NCBI RefSeq assembly: GCF_001577835.2
Contig: NC_029527.1
Location: forward strand, 13,854,936 to 13,918,935
Source of the DNA: Coturnix japonica
Lineage: Eukaryota; Chordata; Aves; Galliformes; Phasianidae
Direction: 5' to 3'
Length of the DNA: 64,000 nt
Shown: positions 12,101 through 27,100 of the stretch, one piece after another
How the letters are laid out: each line of letters starts with the position of its first letter
How positions within the stretch are numbered: position 1 is the stretch's first letter
The notes under the pieces: model-generated
The model's input: only the letters and a program-made list of their open reading frames with translations
The model's database searches: none
Told to the model about the DNA's origin: nothing
Program-made: the position numbers and the translations under genes

Positions 12101-15100
12101 TATAAAAAGCCACTTTCGGTTACTCAGATTTCTTAGGAGATGAAACACTTCCCTCCCACCACCCACTTCACTCATCAAGTCTCTTCCAGAAAAATATGGA
12201 AGTCTGCAGACCTCAACATTTCAAATAGAAGGAAAGCCTCAAAGTCTCACGTTTCTGACAAATCTGCAGATAAAAGCAGACAACTCCACTCCCAAACTTT
12301 CCAGTTTCTTCTACGAAAAACAAAAAAAGAATTGAATAACAGCACTATGAGTTGTTTCTTTCCTTAGCAGCATTACAGTTGGTATGTATTGGTCCATCTC
12401 AGTTAATGCAATTAACTGATTTCAAGGAAAACTGAATTTCAGGACTGTGTTACACATCAGCCTTCAGAAAAGGTGCTGTTATCCTCTGGACAAAAGGCAA
12501 AAGGCACAGAAATCAGAGCATGAAAATGCTTCTGAGGGATCCTGAGTCTGAACTGATGATTTCTTTGGCTGAAAAGTAAGCAACAATTCAGGAAACAAAA
12601 GTGAGACACCAGCAATGAGATATCACGCACTGCAGACTTGCTGTAAACAAGTCCTGCTGTTTCCAAAACCCTTTGGAGTAGCATTTTAGAGATTAAACAG
12701 TCAATACGTTAATTTTTCAAGTATGATTAATGGAATTGCATGATTACTTTAAGACACGCTCATTCAGTATGCGCATTTGTGGTAATGATATCTTATTATT
12801 ATGGTAATAGTGTTCTTACATAAACCTGCCTAATAGGCTTTAAAGGTGCCACACAAGGTAATTATTAGTTATCAAGATGTCAGTTGCTTAAGGAAAATGT
12901 TTAATTACAGGTTAAACTATTCAGATGCGTGTTTTGTTTAAGGCACAGCTTTGAGGAACAGGTAACAACAAGGCACCTCGGGTCTCTGCCACCAAGTCTG
13001 AAATGAAAACTTCAGGACAGAGGTGCTGTATAAACCTGGCCTAGAAAGCACAAGAGACTCTCCAAGTGCTAGCAGGAAAATTCTGTTTCATACATCACAG
13101 ATAGTAAAACAGTAACAACTGTGCAAAAAGAAAGTATCAGAAGAGCTTTTGCAGGGAGGTTCAACAACAGCTGGAAGGAAAGCCCACCAAAGTTACCGGG
13201 CCACAGCAGGTAAAGACTAAACACAGGACATGGGACACGTCCAGACAAAATCCTCTAGTTTTCCCGAAGTGTTACAGTAAAACTAACTGTGTTTCTGTAT
13301 ACCTTCAGTGAGAAGCAGCACAAAAGGAAAAGGTTTTAAAGTGGCCTTCCCACCTGCAGTCCACCCAAACCGCCTGCCTCAGTAGTTCTGTTACATTAAA
13401 AAAAAAAAAACAGAGAAGTTAAATATATAAAATCAGCACTCTGCACTTCATTCTACATGAGGCACACTTGATCACAGCACACAAGTTGCATACTGAAAAT
13501 ACTGTGCAAAGTATTTGCAAACATGGGAGGCCTGACAGCCTTTAAAAACTGGAGCCTGTAGTATTTCACTATGGAGCAGTATTTGCTTGTAGGAGTACAA
13601 GTTCTAGCTTGCACCTGTCTTTGTAAACAATAGATTATTTCTACTGAATCATGTGTGACTTTGCATTTACAGATATATACAAACATCAACCTTTCTGAAG
13701 TCCGCGGTGCAAACTAGGTGTAAAACAGATACAAACCACAACTGCAGTGCAATAGGATTTTCCTCCTCTCTACCATTGCTCAATCAGAATCAAGTCAGCA
13801 TAGAGAGCACAAGTGCTGTCACGGCAGATTGAGCTGTTTGTGCCCAAGTACAGCACAAAAGCAACAAAGCACATACACCTACATATCAAAGACATTGACA
13901 ACAGCTTTGGTTACCAGCCTGGTGCTTGAATGCAACCTAACTGGTCTTGGAACCAAGATTTATACCCAAAGCCTTGTTATATGATGCTGTTCCAATGTGG
14001 TTAGAGCCTATTAATTGTGTTACAATGGGAATCAGTCCTCCATGCTAGCAATGCTAACTTGGCTCTACAGAGCTGACAAGCCCTATTTTACATGTAAAAC
14101 ACTTTACATTAATTACCTTTAAGCCTTACAGGCAAGATAAACAAATCTCAAAGAAACAGTAGATACTTCAAGTGCAGACTTGCCTTTGTAGCGTTGTAAG
14201 TTGCACCAAAGAAGAAAATGGGCCTGTTCTATTGCCAAGCAGCCAGCCCTCCCAGGCCAACAATTCCTCAAGATGCATTCAACTACAAACTAGCATCACG
14301 CTGTGCCAGTCAGCAGGGCTGACAAACACAGAGCAGTTGGGTAACTCACCTCCAGCCAACTGAGGCTCTGGACACCTCAGATTCATCTCACAGCAAAGCT
14401 GCAGCATTAAGCTAAAGCCTTTCTGACTGCTGGATCATGCAGTACTCCCAGCTGTCTAAATATTATATGATTACTGCATGAGAAGTTGTCCAGTTTAAGC
14501 AGAAAGCAGCTGCCTACATTTAAACCACCCTTCTCAACAAGGCCTGGCAAAATTCACACTCATGAGAGAAAGTTTCACACACCCATTTTCTCAGATAAAA
14601 CAGGTAAGATAACAAGCAGTACAACCAGCCAAGAGCAAACCACTTTAAATGTGTTCCAAATTACATACCTAGCAGCATTAATTACAACTTCCCACAACCT
14701 CTTTTTAGCTAGAGGCATCATAAGAATTAAAGCAATTCTGGAATTAATACTATCTCAGGCATCACCAGATACTATCCCAAAGCAGAGTCCCAGCAGTTCA
14801 GATGAAGAGGGTGTGGAAGTGGAAGTATGCACGAGACACTAAGCACTGGTTAAACTGTAAGGGATAACAATTACCCACCTTGCCACAAGACTGGGTGAGG
14901 GCAGGCTGCAATACAACATCACTGTTGCTGTTGCATGGACTGTCACTGGCAACCAACAAGATAAACATCTCTCCACACTTGATCCATTACATATTTATTT
15001 TTTTTTCTTTCTAGCTGTTTAAAATTGTTTTTCCATTATTACAATACAGAATTGAAGGACAATTTGATTTTAATAAAATATTCAGGCCATGAAAAAGACT

Positions 15101-18100
15101 AAGTTTGATCAACTCTGACTGTAAAACACAGAAGTAATAACAAGAATGACATTGGCTGCAGAAGATAACTTCATTAAAGTAGAAACACCTGGGTCAACAG
15201 GCTCAGACAAGCATAAAGTGGTCACTAATAAAGATAACAAAAAATCCTCCCGTTCAGGGAAATAACCCTCACAAATGGACATTTAGCAACAACCCTAAGA
15301 AACTCACACCAAACACACCGTTCACTTGCCCAAACTACTACAGTCACTGGTTAGGAAAGAAAACAAGCTTCAGAATCTGCACAGAGATAAGAGCCTCTGA
15401 TTCAATTACACCTTACATCATGTGTTTTATGTGAGATACCATTCCCCCCTTTCAAGGTCACTCTTAATGAGTGCTTCACTATTCAAGGACTTCTAACCAC
15501 ACAGAAGTAGTTTTGAAAATGCAAGCTTAGAATGAGCCCTGCAATCATAGAATCACATAGAATCACAGAATGCCCTGGGTTGAAAAGGACCACAATGATC
15601 ATCTGGTTTCAACCCCCCTCATGCCCCACACTATATGCAGGACCACCAACCACCAGCCCAGGCTGCCCAGAGCCACATCCAGCCTGGCCTTGAATGCCAC
15701 CAGGGATGGGGCAACCACAGCCTCCCTGGGCAACCTGTTCCAATGTGTCACCACCCTCTGTGTAAAAAAACTTTATCCTAATCTCTAACCTAAACCTCCC
15801 CTGTCTTAGTTTAAAACCATTCCCCCATTGTCCCATCACTGTCCACTCTTATGAACAGCCATTCCCACTCCTGCTTATATGTTCCCTTCAAGTACTGGAA
15901 GACCACAATGAGGTCTCCCTGGAGCCTTCTCTAAGCTAAACAAGCCCAGTTCCCTCAACCTTTCCTCACAAGAGAGGTGTTCCAGCCGTCTGATCATCTT
16001 ACTAGACTCCTCTGGACCCGCTCCAAGAGCTCCACATCCTTCCTGTACTGGGGGCCCCAGGCCTGGACGCAGCACTGCAGATGGGGCCTCACAAGAGCTG
16101 AGTAGAGAGGGACAATCACTTCCCTCTCCCTGCTGGCCACCCTTTTTAAGGCAGCCCAAAACACATTTGGCCTTCTGGACCACAGGCACACACTACTGGC
16201 TCATGTCCAGCTTCTTGTCCACCAGGACCCCCACATCCCTCTCCGCAGGGCTGCTCTCAAGGAGATCTTCCCCCAGTTTGTAAAATTACCTGGGATTGCC
16301 CTGACCCAAGTGCAGCACTTGGCCTTATTGAACCTCATTAGGTTAACACAGGCTCACTTCCCCAGCCTGTCCAGGTCCCTCTGGATGGCTTCCCTAATTT
16401 CCAATGTATCGACAGCACCACTCAGCTTGGTACCATCCACAGACTTGCTGAGGGTGCACTCAATGCCATCATCTGTCATTGATGAAGATGCTGAAGAGCA
16501 CCAGTCCCAGGACTGACCCCTGAGGGACACCACTCATGACCAGCCTCCACCCTGACACAGAACCATTAATCACAACCCTTTGGCTGTGTCCAGCCAGCCA
16601 ATTCCTAATTCACTGTACAGTTCATACTTCGAATCCACACCACTTAGAGAGGAGGATGTGGTGAGGGACCATGTCAAAGGCTTCACAGAATGCTTAGGAG
16701 ACTTCTCACAAGGTTTATTTGCAGGAAGTAGCAAATGAAATCAAGCTCTGAATGAAATTAAAGGCAGAGAGTGTAGTCTTGGTACATTTTAAACAGCGAC
16801 AAACACTTTACCTATCTGCAAACTCTGCTACATTACAGACCATAATAATGATTTGCTCTTATTGCAAAGTACCTTACATACCCTTTTCCTTCAATTTCCT
16901 GCAAGACTGGGGAACTACTCACAGATTTTATTTTGTCCAGTTCTGGGAACACAACCAGCCTCAACAGCAAAGCACTACTAAAACTTAATGAAGCAGAACA
17001 ACACTACCCTCAAGTCTGAGGCATGAAGTGGAAAAGAAAATACACCCATTAACTAACACAAAGGGCATCTCTTTCTTGGAAAGAAGCACATTCATTCAGA
17101 ATACAGATAATATTTTATCCTTGCACAGACAATACCACAGGTCCCTAATGAGCAGAAAAGCCTGAAAGTCAAACATTTTTCCATTCCCTCCTGCAAAAAT
17201 GGAGAGTAATGCCACAAAATTCCTTAAAGACACTTATTTATAGAATAAGTAACATTTACTAAATCACTGTTTCCAGATTTTTGTTATTTTATCATTTTTC
17301 CTGAAATGAACCATCTTAAAGGTGGTCCATCAGAATCCTACTTGCTCTATGAGATCTGAAGAATCACAGCAAAGGCAGTGCCATTAACAGCCAGCGAGAC
17401 AACGCAAACCACACTATTCAACAGTTCCACCTACTTGGTTTATTATACATTTTTATAGTGAGAGGCAGAACCAATAAATAACCCCATTAAAATCTCATTA
17501 GCTCTGATCAATGAGCACCAAAGGTAATGTAAGAACAAAGCTGAATTTAATGTGTTTGTGAAGGAGAAACAGAACAATTTTCTTCAGGACTCAGGTAAGA
17601 AATTGACCTAAACTTTAACTAATCTTCCACATTATCTGCAGCAAAAGAAAGACAGATGAGTGTAAATACAACACAACATTTGTTCATGGGATGTAGTGCC
17701 ATGTTAACCACTGCCTTCGTAGGAAATAAACAGTCTCCAGAACACAGAGCTAAGAACAACTTAGTTTCTAAGTTTCCTTATGAAAAGCCAGGGGCTAAAA
17801 TAACGCGTCCAGTCTATTCAGGATATTTCATGCAACTGCATATAAAATTAATTCTCTCCATTTCTCAAGGTAATAGGTTGTCATTTTTAGCCTAAATAAA
17901 TCAGGTCTATGCAGTTAGACAATCTCTACACTTAGTGATAATGATTTCCCTTATAACAGCTCTTAGAAATAATAGGCAACTTCAATCAAATTTGAGAGGC
18001 TATGAGTTGAGAAAGATTTTATATTCCTACATATTTGATGAAAATACACAGAGGTAGATCCAAAATAATCCCCCATGAGAAAAGGCAGAGAGAACACAGC

Positions 18101-21100
18101 TGTGTGTGCAATAGCATGGAGGGAGACCACAGCATGGCTATACCAAGGAGCTCATCCACACTTAGACTGGTTACTGCACATGCTGCCTTCTCCATGATGG
18201 AAATGTTAGAGAACATGAAGAAACCAGGGCACAAAGACTGGGTTTGTTGTACGAAAGTCACAGGCTCATTTTCCCCTTCTTCCCTTGTAGACATCAAAGT
18301 GGTGATTGGAGAAGTATTTGCTGCACACCAAATTTTTACGTTAATCATAGGAAAACCACACAATAAAATGGGAGTGCTGAGTTTAAGGCATAGTCTGGAA
18401 AATACATCTCTCTGTACAAGAGAGAACTGCCAAGAGAAACCCATCGTATGTCTTCAGGTAGCAGAGAGCAGTCCTGAGCACAAAGCAATGGCTGATGTGG
18501 AAGAATCCAATGGGCTTAAGGGAAATATAAACCGCTTTCATCTTGAAATTCTGCATTTCAAAGGGCACTGCATGAATTCGGGAGCTAAGAGTGATATGCT
18601 GCAATCCAACTTGCAACCTTGTAAACATGAACTGCTATCTACATAGCTTAAAGTACTACAGTTTGTTAAGCATAAATCAAATACAAAGCACAGCACCATC
18701 ATTTCAATTTAAGTGACTGTATGTTAATAAATCTGAACATTTCAAGTGACTTTCCATATTTTTTTTCTGAAATTCCACAGCACTTCTTTTATAATTAATC
18801 TGAATACTATATGAGCTGAATTTCCCATTTATAAATATTTTAAACAAAGATGAAGTATAATATTTTACTTTAATTACTTGGCCTTTTTAGTTAGTTGTAA
18901 CTAAGCATATTATAAAAGAAATCAAGTACAGCTTAGTTATGTGTATGTTATTATGAAAATATGCATAAGAAAAAATAACTTGTAATTAATTAACACTGGA
19001 CTACAAAAAAGAATCAGTGTTTATACTTTAAGAATAGTTTGTGATTTTACAAACAGTTCGATGTCGCCAAAATAGCTTCAGTGAGTTGCAACAAGCCTAC
19101 ATATCTAACAATGGCACAGCATCCAAAGTTCTAAATGATAAATAAAATAACAAGTGGTGAACAGATAACTCACCACAAAACAGATGCAGAGAGAAAGGAA
19201 CAGATTGTGAACTGTGATGGCAAATATTGACTGTGTTACAGAATGGAATGCTAACACTCATTCTACATGAGCGTCATCTTGATCTTAAATATCTCAGCTG
19301 CCATTACATGTAACTTAGTCTTTACCAGCTCCTCTCATGATCCAGGATCTTGAACTCCTAACACTGAAAATCAGTTTGTATTATAACATGGTGATGAAAG
19401 ATGGCCACAAAAAGTGCAGAAGATGTGAACTTTAATGTCAGAATAATGCATAAGTCATCATGCATGAGGAAAGATAATGGAAACAATGATAACAAATGGA
19501 CTTAAGGGCACTGTTAAGAATACCTTATAGAAACAGGAACCTACCCCTTTACAATGGGATTTACCACTCTAACAACAGAAATCCTAGTGAGGTAGATCAG
19601 TACCCTGACTGAAACCCACAACACCCCAATGGCAACCCCAACCTGCAGCCATCCCAGTCACAGATCCCTGCCAACTCACATGATCTCAACACAGAAAGAC
19701 ACCAGACATGAAAACTTTGCAAGGTCCCAGCAGGACAGCATACATCCACAGGGGCCCAAACTGATCAGCCTGCTATCACCTCCGCCCCATCATCCCACAG
19801 TGCTTGTAGGGCTCCTAGTACCAGGGACTCCAGGGTGTGATTCCCCCTTTAGGCACTGAAATGATGATAATGCCCCACTCACTGAACCAAGCCCACTCCA
19901 GAGAGGGCTGAAAAAAAAGCAGGAAGGCATTAGCAGCCCACTGATCAGCTCCCGCTTTGATCGCAGCTGCACGCTCCTCCTGCACAAGCACTGCCTTCCC
20001 CAAATGGAGGCAGAAGAGCCAGCGGAGACGTGCAGGCTGCAAGACATGACACCCACTGCTGACCCTTCTGCAGGCAGACAGGAGCTGCCTCCCAACAACT
20101 TCGGGAAATCAAAGCAATTGCCTGAGGGGGAAAAAATGGCTTTCTTTTCTTCCTTCTCTACCCACAGCAAGGTGCACTCAGACACAGCTTGGAGGAATAC
20201 AAGCCATAGAAAAGTGATGGAATAAATAAGAAAAAAACAAACAGAGGAAAGAAGAGGAAAAACATCAAAGGGAACTGCAGCTAGCAGCTGGGAGGAGAGA
20301 TTAAATCCCTTGTTAAAAATCCATGTTTTACAGGGCTCGCTAAAACATATAAAGGAGAATTTCTGGCATTATATCCACCTGTCTATCACACTTCTCAGCC
20401 TTCAGGGCAAACAACGTTTTGCTTTAAGCCTCTTAAGTTATATATTACATTACTTGGGTATTGTTATTTACAAAGTGCTCTGCGCACACCTACTGCTCTA
20501 CAGACAATTCAAGTGACAGCTCAGGCCTTAAATAAGATGCAATATTTAACAAGAAGCACAGCAGCACAGGATGACAGTAAACAAAAAGAAACTATATTAA
20601 AAACATGCATCAAAACAGTGAAAGATGAGAAGCACAACGTGCTTGCAAATTCTTAGTTACTATTTTTAAATCAAAGAACCGTGATCTCACTGAGGATTAA
20701 AAGCAAATGATTTGGCACGAAAATAAATGTGGGTTCTCCACCAAATTCAAGCATCAACAGCCAACATTCTCTTCAATAAATCAGCGAGCCCTTACTTAAG
20801 TTCTACGTGCTAAATGACAGCACTCCCTTCATATGGCTAGAAAAAGATACTTCAGAAAAATAAATTGTAAAGAACCTCTTGTTGTTTCTGTATGAGACCC
20901 ATGGTTAGCATCTGAAATACAAGGTACGTTTCTGAGCTATGCTACCTTGATTGAAACAAAGAAGACCATAAAGAATAACTCGATAACCTATGGAGAATCA
21001 GCCAACTCAACTATCTTTGACCAGAAAAACATTAGAACATACTGCTAGTACAAATCCATGTTCACCCAGAGGTGGCTTTGCATTTTATCTTTAATTATGT

Positions 21101-24100
21101 CACACAACAGACAACAGAAATCTCTTCCCCTTCATACCTGCAGATGTCTTCACCACTTCTAACTTCCTTACCAGTGAACTACAATGTTTTTTTCCACTCT
21201 TGCCACAGCACAAGTCAATCTGACACATTCACGGAGCCTTTGCTCCCGTTGTTTTTTCCAATTCTCAACCTCATTTTGAGAAGCAGAGGCTGGAATCAGT
21301 GTGAGCTGTCCCACAAATGATGCCACCTTCTGAGAAATGACTCTGTTCTGCCTCTTCGGCACTCATTGCTCTCTTACCTACTGAGAGAGGCATGCGGACT
21401 CAGGTTCCAGCAGTTCTCAAGCATGACCCAAACGATTTTTCCTGGAGCTGTTGCCATTAACTATGTCCTATTCTTCAGCCCTCGACTACGATCTACAATC
21501 TTTTACTGTATGTGTGCCATCTTAGACTTGATTGTATTAAAACACATGTTGTTCAAATAAGCATATGTTGCCAATCTGGGTCAGTCTGTGCAACTCATCT
21601 GTTCAAATCATATTCTCTACTTAAAAAAAGAACTGTTTCTAATGTTACCATGAATTTTTATCTATAAAAAGATGCACAGCACTCTCTTACATATTGCTAA
21701 GGATATTGGACAGTACTCAGATAAACACTCTGAAAACAGAATCACAGAATCACACAGAATCACAGAATGACCTGGGTTGGAAGGAACCTCAAGGATCATG
21801 TAGTTCCAACCCCCCTGCCTGGCAGGGCCACCAAACATACACCTTTACTAGATCAGGTTGCCCAGGGCCCCATCCAACCTGGTCTTGAACACCTCCAAGG
21901 ACGGGGCATCCACAACCTCCCTGGGCAGCCTGTTCCAGGGCCTAACCACTCTCCTAGTAAAGAACTTCCCCCTAACATCCAACCTAAATCTTCCCTCTTT
22001 TAACTTAAAACCATTTCCCCGTGTCCTGCTATTGTCAGCCCTTTCAAAGAGTTTACTCCCCTCCTGGGAGTAAGTTCCCTTCAGGTACTGAAAGGCTGCA
22101 ATGAGGTCACCCTGCAACCTTCTCTTCTCTAGACTGAACAAACCCAACTCCCTCAGCCATGGACTGTCTTCACTTTATATAGTAATATAATCACTTTATA
22201 AAGTAATAAAAGAACCCATCTCTTCCCAGTTCCTTCTTTTTTCCAGCATTTCCCGTAATGCACGCTAGGAATTCCAACACTTGGTAGTATGCAAACAGAA
22301 GCATACAGAAAACGGACCCCAAAGAGCCTGAGAAGAGACCATGAGAAGAGACAATTTGAAGCAGCCATTCCCATGCTCAGTAGTAGCTTAAAAACCAGCT
22401 GGGACATCTGACAGTTAATACACTGCTACAGGCCACCAAAGAAGTGAATGAAAAACAAGTCTAATACAGCCTGATTACTTGGGACAGTAAGCACATGCAG
22501 CACTGCACTGAACTCGCTGCCAGCAGCAGTAATGCCAGCATGTAAAGCCTGCTAAGAAGGAATTACAATAATTGAGGCTTGCAGTTGTGAGCCACCATTG
22601 CAAGCCACCACAGGACACTAAGAACAATGCCTATACAGCCAGATGAAACAGCTTTCTTGCTGCATTCATCTCAAAGGTATGACCATGAGCAGTATCAAGA
22701 TATTTTGCTTTATCCCTTGTACCACAGATGGCAATGAGGCTGTTGTCTGGTAAGTAATATAGCTAGCTGCATCAGAACAGACACTAAAAGCAGATGCTAA
22801 TGGCAAGGCAGCTCTCAAAGCAGCAACATGGAAATAGTTTTTTCTCTGCGCCGCCTACTTCGAAAACTTGGAACTTTGACAAACCTAAAATGGTCACAGC
22901 CCTCACTAAACTGTACTTACCATGAACAGCAAACAAGGTAAAGTGACACCTGAGCTACAGCCAAGGCAAAGTGCCATTGAGCATGAAACTGTAATTCACA
23001 TAAAATACAATACTGAGAGTTGAGATCTGAAGTAAGGATAAAACTGGAAGAAGTACTTTAAACACCGTGCAGCTCAGCTTAATCCCACAGAACCAAGCAG
23101 CAGGATTTTCATCCAGAATATACAGTTACTGTTCCTTTGTTCTTCCAAATCATGGCTGCTGAATCCAAGAGGTTAACAGCTGAACATCTGAATATTCCTC
23201 CAACATTTGGGAATGCTTTAAACCACCGAGTAACCCTTCTGTTAACAATTCCCCCCCCCATAGAATTTAATAAACTAACATGCCAGTAGTATATCATTAA
23301 AAGATCTGTTAGGGCAGTTTTGTTCCTAAATCCTCCTTTCTGAAATTTGTTTTCCTAATAGACGTTCACAGTCAACATCTACTCCATGCACCCCTCATTA
23401 GGCAGCACAGTCCTTAGCTGGATGTCACAGCTAAGTTACTCTTAAGAATGCTACAATACCACAAAGAATAAATAGGATTTAATGAACACCAACCCTAAAA
23501 GTAGCAAAAAAAAAAAAAAAGTGAGGACTGAAAGAACTTTAAAAGCCTGTTTTTGTTCTATTAAAATACTCTGAGTATTTGAGAATACTTTACAAAGGCC
23601 CAGACCACTACAGGAAAATGCCACAATCAAAATAGCTTCTACTTAATCTCCCAGAGTTTTCTAGATCTTAACAAATAATAATTGGGTCAGATTTTTTTTT
23701 TTTTTAAGTCAGCAGATCAGTCTAGTAAGTAATTTTAACATATAGATGGAATACGTATCAAAATTCTAATTATATTCATCCAAAAGATCATAATTACTTG
23801 ACTACACAAATTTAAATACACCACTTTATGGTTTCTTAAGTGTAATATAAGCCTGAAGTACTTCTTTTCAGAAAGGCTGCCATACATGATCTGCATGTTC
23901 TTCAATGTTCTTTGCATTTAAAACAAGCACGGAACACTATACGAGGGAGTCCATACGATAACAAGCTGCAAGGAAAACACTGCACATAGCATTCTCCATA
24001 GAGAACTTAATGTAAATTAATAAGACAGACAGCTGTACAAATATTTAAACTGAGGAAAGACTTCTGAACCTTCAGTGGTACAGTGTGTTTGGATGGGCAC

Positions 24101-27100
24101 AACAGCAAGCTATCTGCATTACTGTGACTATCAGTGTGGTTTTGGAACACATGTCAGCAGGCTGCCTTACACTCCAAAACCAGGATTTGAGTGGCTTGTT
24201 TTTTTTTCCTCCCCAAGTGTGTAAATACCTTTAAGTCTCTTTATATTTAAATTCACTTAAAGCCAACAAAGCAGTCACAAGAAATACAAAGAATCTTCCC
24301 ACTACCAAACTTCTACCAATGCAATGGACTAAAACCATAATGTTGGAGATAGAGATCCTTACTCCTCTGTTATAAAATCTGAGATGAGAGATGGCACTAA
24401 AATTCTTCAGTGTCACTTATGATCTTATTTCTTCCTGGAAGACCTGTGTTCCTCGATGCCTTCGCAATGCCAGACCTTAAAACTTCAGGCCCACATTGCA
24501 TCGTATTGATTAAAACAGTAATGCAGACAGCCCAGGGAAAAGGAAAAGGGGGGCTGAACAATCACAGTCAATCTCATCACCCCGACGACATGCTGTGAGT
24601 GTAATTAATCCTACATTTACTTAGAGAACTTCACACCCTACACATAAAGCAGCAACTCCCTGCTGGCATCAGACTAGGTAATTATGTTGTAACAAGGTCT
24701 AGGTTTCCATTATAACAGAGATGAAAAGGAGAATGGAGCTATGAAGCTAGCCTACCTTTTAGGGTAGGTATCACCTGCAAATCAAAAGAAGCAGGCTTTA
24801 CATGTTTAGGAATACTTGAGTTAGCTTTTATTTAGTTAATTCGAATAACGTATCAGCTTCTAGAGAGACTGCACAAATGCCACCAGGAATCACAGCTCTT
24901 AACTCCAAGCAAACAGTCCATGTTTGAAGTGGCATTTGTACCCACATCACCCAAATTAGCAGGATTACGCTTGTTTAAGGTGCGAGTATATGTACTCTGT
25001 AACACGAAGTTGTGACATCAGAGCATGTAAACCCTAAAGCAGCCTTTATACAGATAAAAAATAAAGTGGCAGGCAAAGTTCTGTGGGATATGCTGAAGTA
25101 ATTTAGTAGCTCATCTCTTCTGCCATAACAGATCTCCTTCACTGTGTCATAACTACAACAATTCACAACACAAACCATGACTTCTTAACATTCTGCAATA
25201 AGAGGAGATGGCAAGCTACAGAAAAATAGTGCTAACAGAAGATAAACACATCTTAAGAGACCAAACACCTTATTGTTCTGCTTTCCTTGTACCCATTAAA
25301 TCTGGGGCTGCATTAACTACAGAACTGTGCACAAACAGATGCAGTAATCCCTGGAAAATTTCCATGGGCCCCAACAGTTTCACCTCCAGTTGAACACAGG
25401 AAACATACAGTTACCAGTAATGAAGTGGTACATGCATAACACTAAACATGTATTTAAGTAGGAGTATTGTAAACTAGCACAGGCTCAATTGTTTTCTTCT
25501 GAAGGGATACAGAAGAACATGCACTCAACTGCCGGCCTAGACAGCAACTCAGGGTGAGCCACTCAGCCCTGCACTTGGCTGTGGTACAGCCAGCAGATAC
25601 CAGTCTGTGAGAGGGCACATACAAGGAACAGTAAACAAAGAAAGCACTGGAGGAAAACATCAGGCTGTGTGAGTGAACACAGCACAAGCCAGTGGGCAAA
25701 CTGCTCTGCCACCTACAAAGGATGCAAGGGGTCACAGGCAAAACTCTCCTCCGAAAGGGAAAGTTCTGTAATAAACCCACATTTGTTTCCCTTGCTGTCA
25801 GCAGCCCATATGCAGCTGTGAGACAACCTCTGGTTTCCTCAAAGATCATCTCTGCTTCACCTCCTGCTTTTTGTACCAGAGTGAAGTGTGAAAGATGGAG
25901 AAAAGCTCAGACTGGCAATACAAATTTGGTTCTAACTTCACCTCAGAGGCTGCCATATGTATCACAGTGGTTTGTAAAATCTTTGACCTACAGAAAAAAA
26001 AAAAAAAAAAAGAGGCATGCAAACCAGACAAATTAAATTTAATTTTATTATGGAAATGAAAGTAATAACAGAAGTGACAGCAGGGCAGATGATAAGCTCA
26101 CTTAGCAGGGCGATCAAATGAAGTGATGACATGTCATTATGACCTCAGGGGTTAAAGATGCAATTTTCCATCTGGCTGCAACTGGCTTTTCAACATAAAT
26201 GCTGACACCACCTGCCGAGACTTCCTACAATCTGCCCCCATAGGTCTTTGTACAGCTTTTGTTACCCACGTTAATATTTACTCTTCCTTTTCTTCTCATT
26301 TTGTTGAGCAACATGCTCCCTTTCTTCAAAACCCAACAAACAGTTAAAAACAACTTCGCAATGCATTTAATGCAACAGATAAAATATTAACTTATCAAGC
26401 AACTCAAAGAGATGCTTCCAGCCCCTACAATTCTGTGACTCTAAATACCTAAAAAGCGGGTAAAACTATGTTTAAGACTGCAAACTGAAGGATGAAATTT
26501 CACTTGCCAGTATCTTACTTTGACTAACACTTTCAGGTAACTGAATGAAATCAGCTTATCTGGAAAGATCCCTAAAGAACTAGACTGTACTCACCACATC
26601 CAATTGACTATCAGCCACCTGCATTTGTTTTTACTCAGTAGCTTAATTGTTTCCAATTCCAGACACACTGTGCTTAAAATAAATCATCTTCTGCCAGTCC
26701 AGTGACACATTCACTTATTCATCTAATTAAGCCACAGCCAAACGATGATCTCAAACCAGATTTGTAATCAGCTATTGGCACACTGCTGCCTATAAGATTT
26801 TGTTCCCACACTGAAATTTAAAAGCTAGTAACCACCAGTGGTGTTCCATTCCTGGAAACTTAACATCAATTAAGGCTGTTCTCTTACTACCATTTGACAT
26901 ACCCACTGCATTTTTTGCCTGAGACAAGCTTGGTTCCTAAACCTGTGTCTCCCAGAGTTTCCTCCACCAGTTCAGGTGAGCTAAAAACATTGCTTTCAGT
27001 TGTTTATAAAGCACCCAGACTCTCCACTAAGAACAACTCACTATCTGTTCTAACTGTTTAAGCAAAGAGGCCCCAGTCTCCTGGGGAAGAAAAGAGCCCT

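Noticed and set aside
14486-14842. 118-codon plus-strand frame in SHQ1 intron 10
   Set aside because: The length is expected by chance in a 19-kb intron, and no motif or splice partner was seen.
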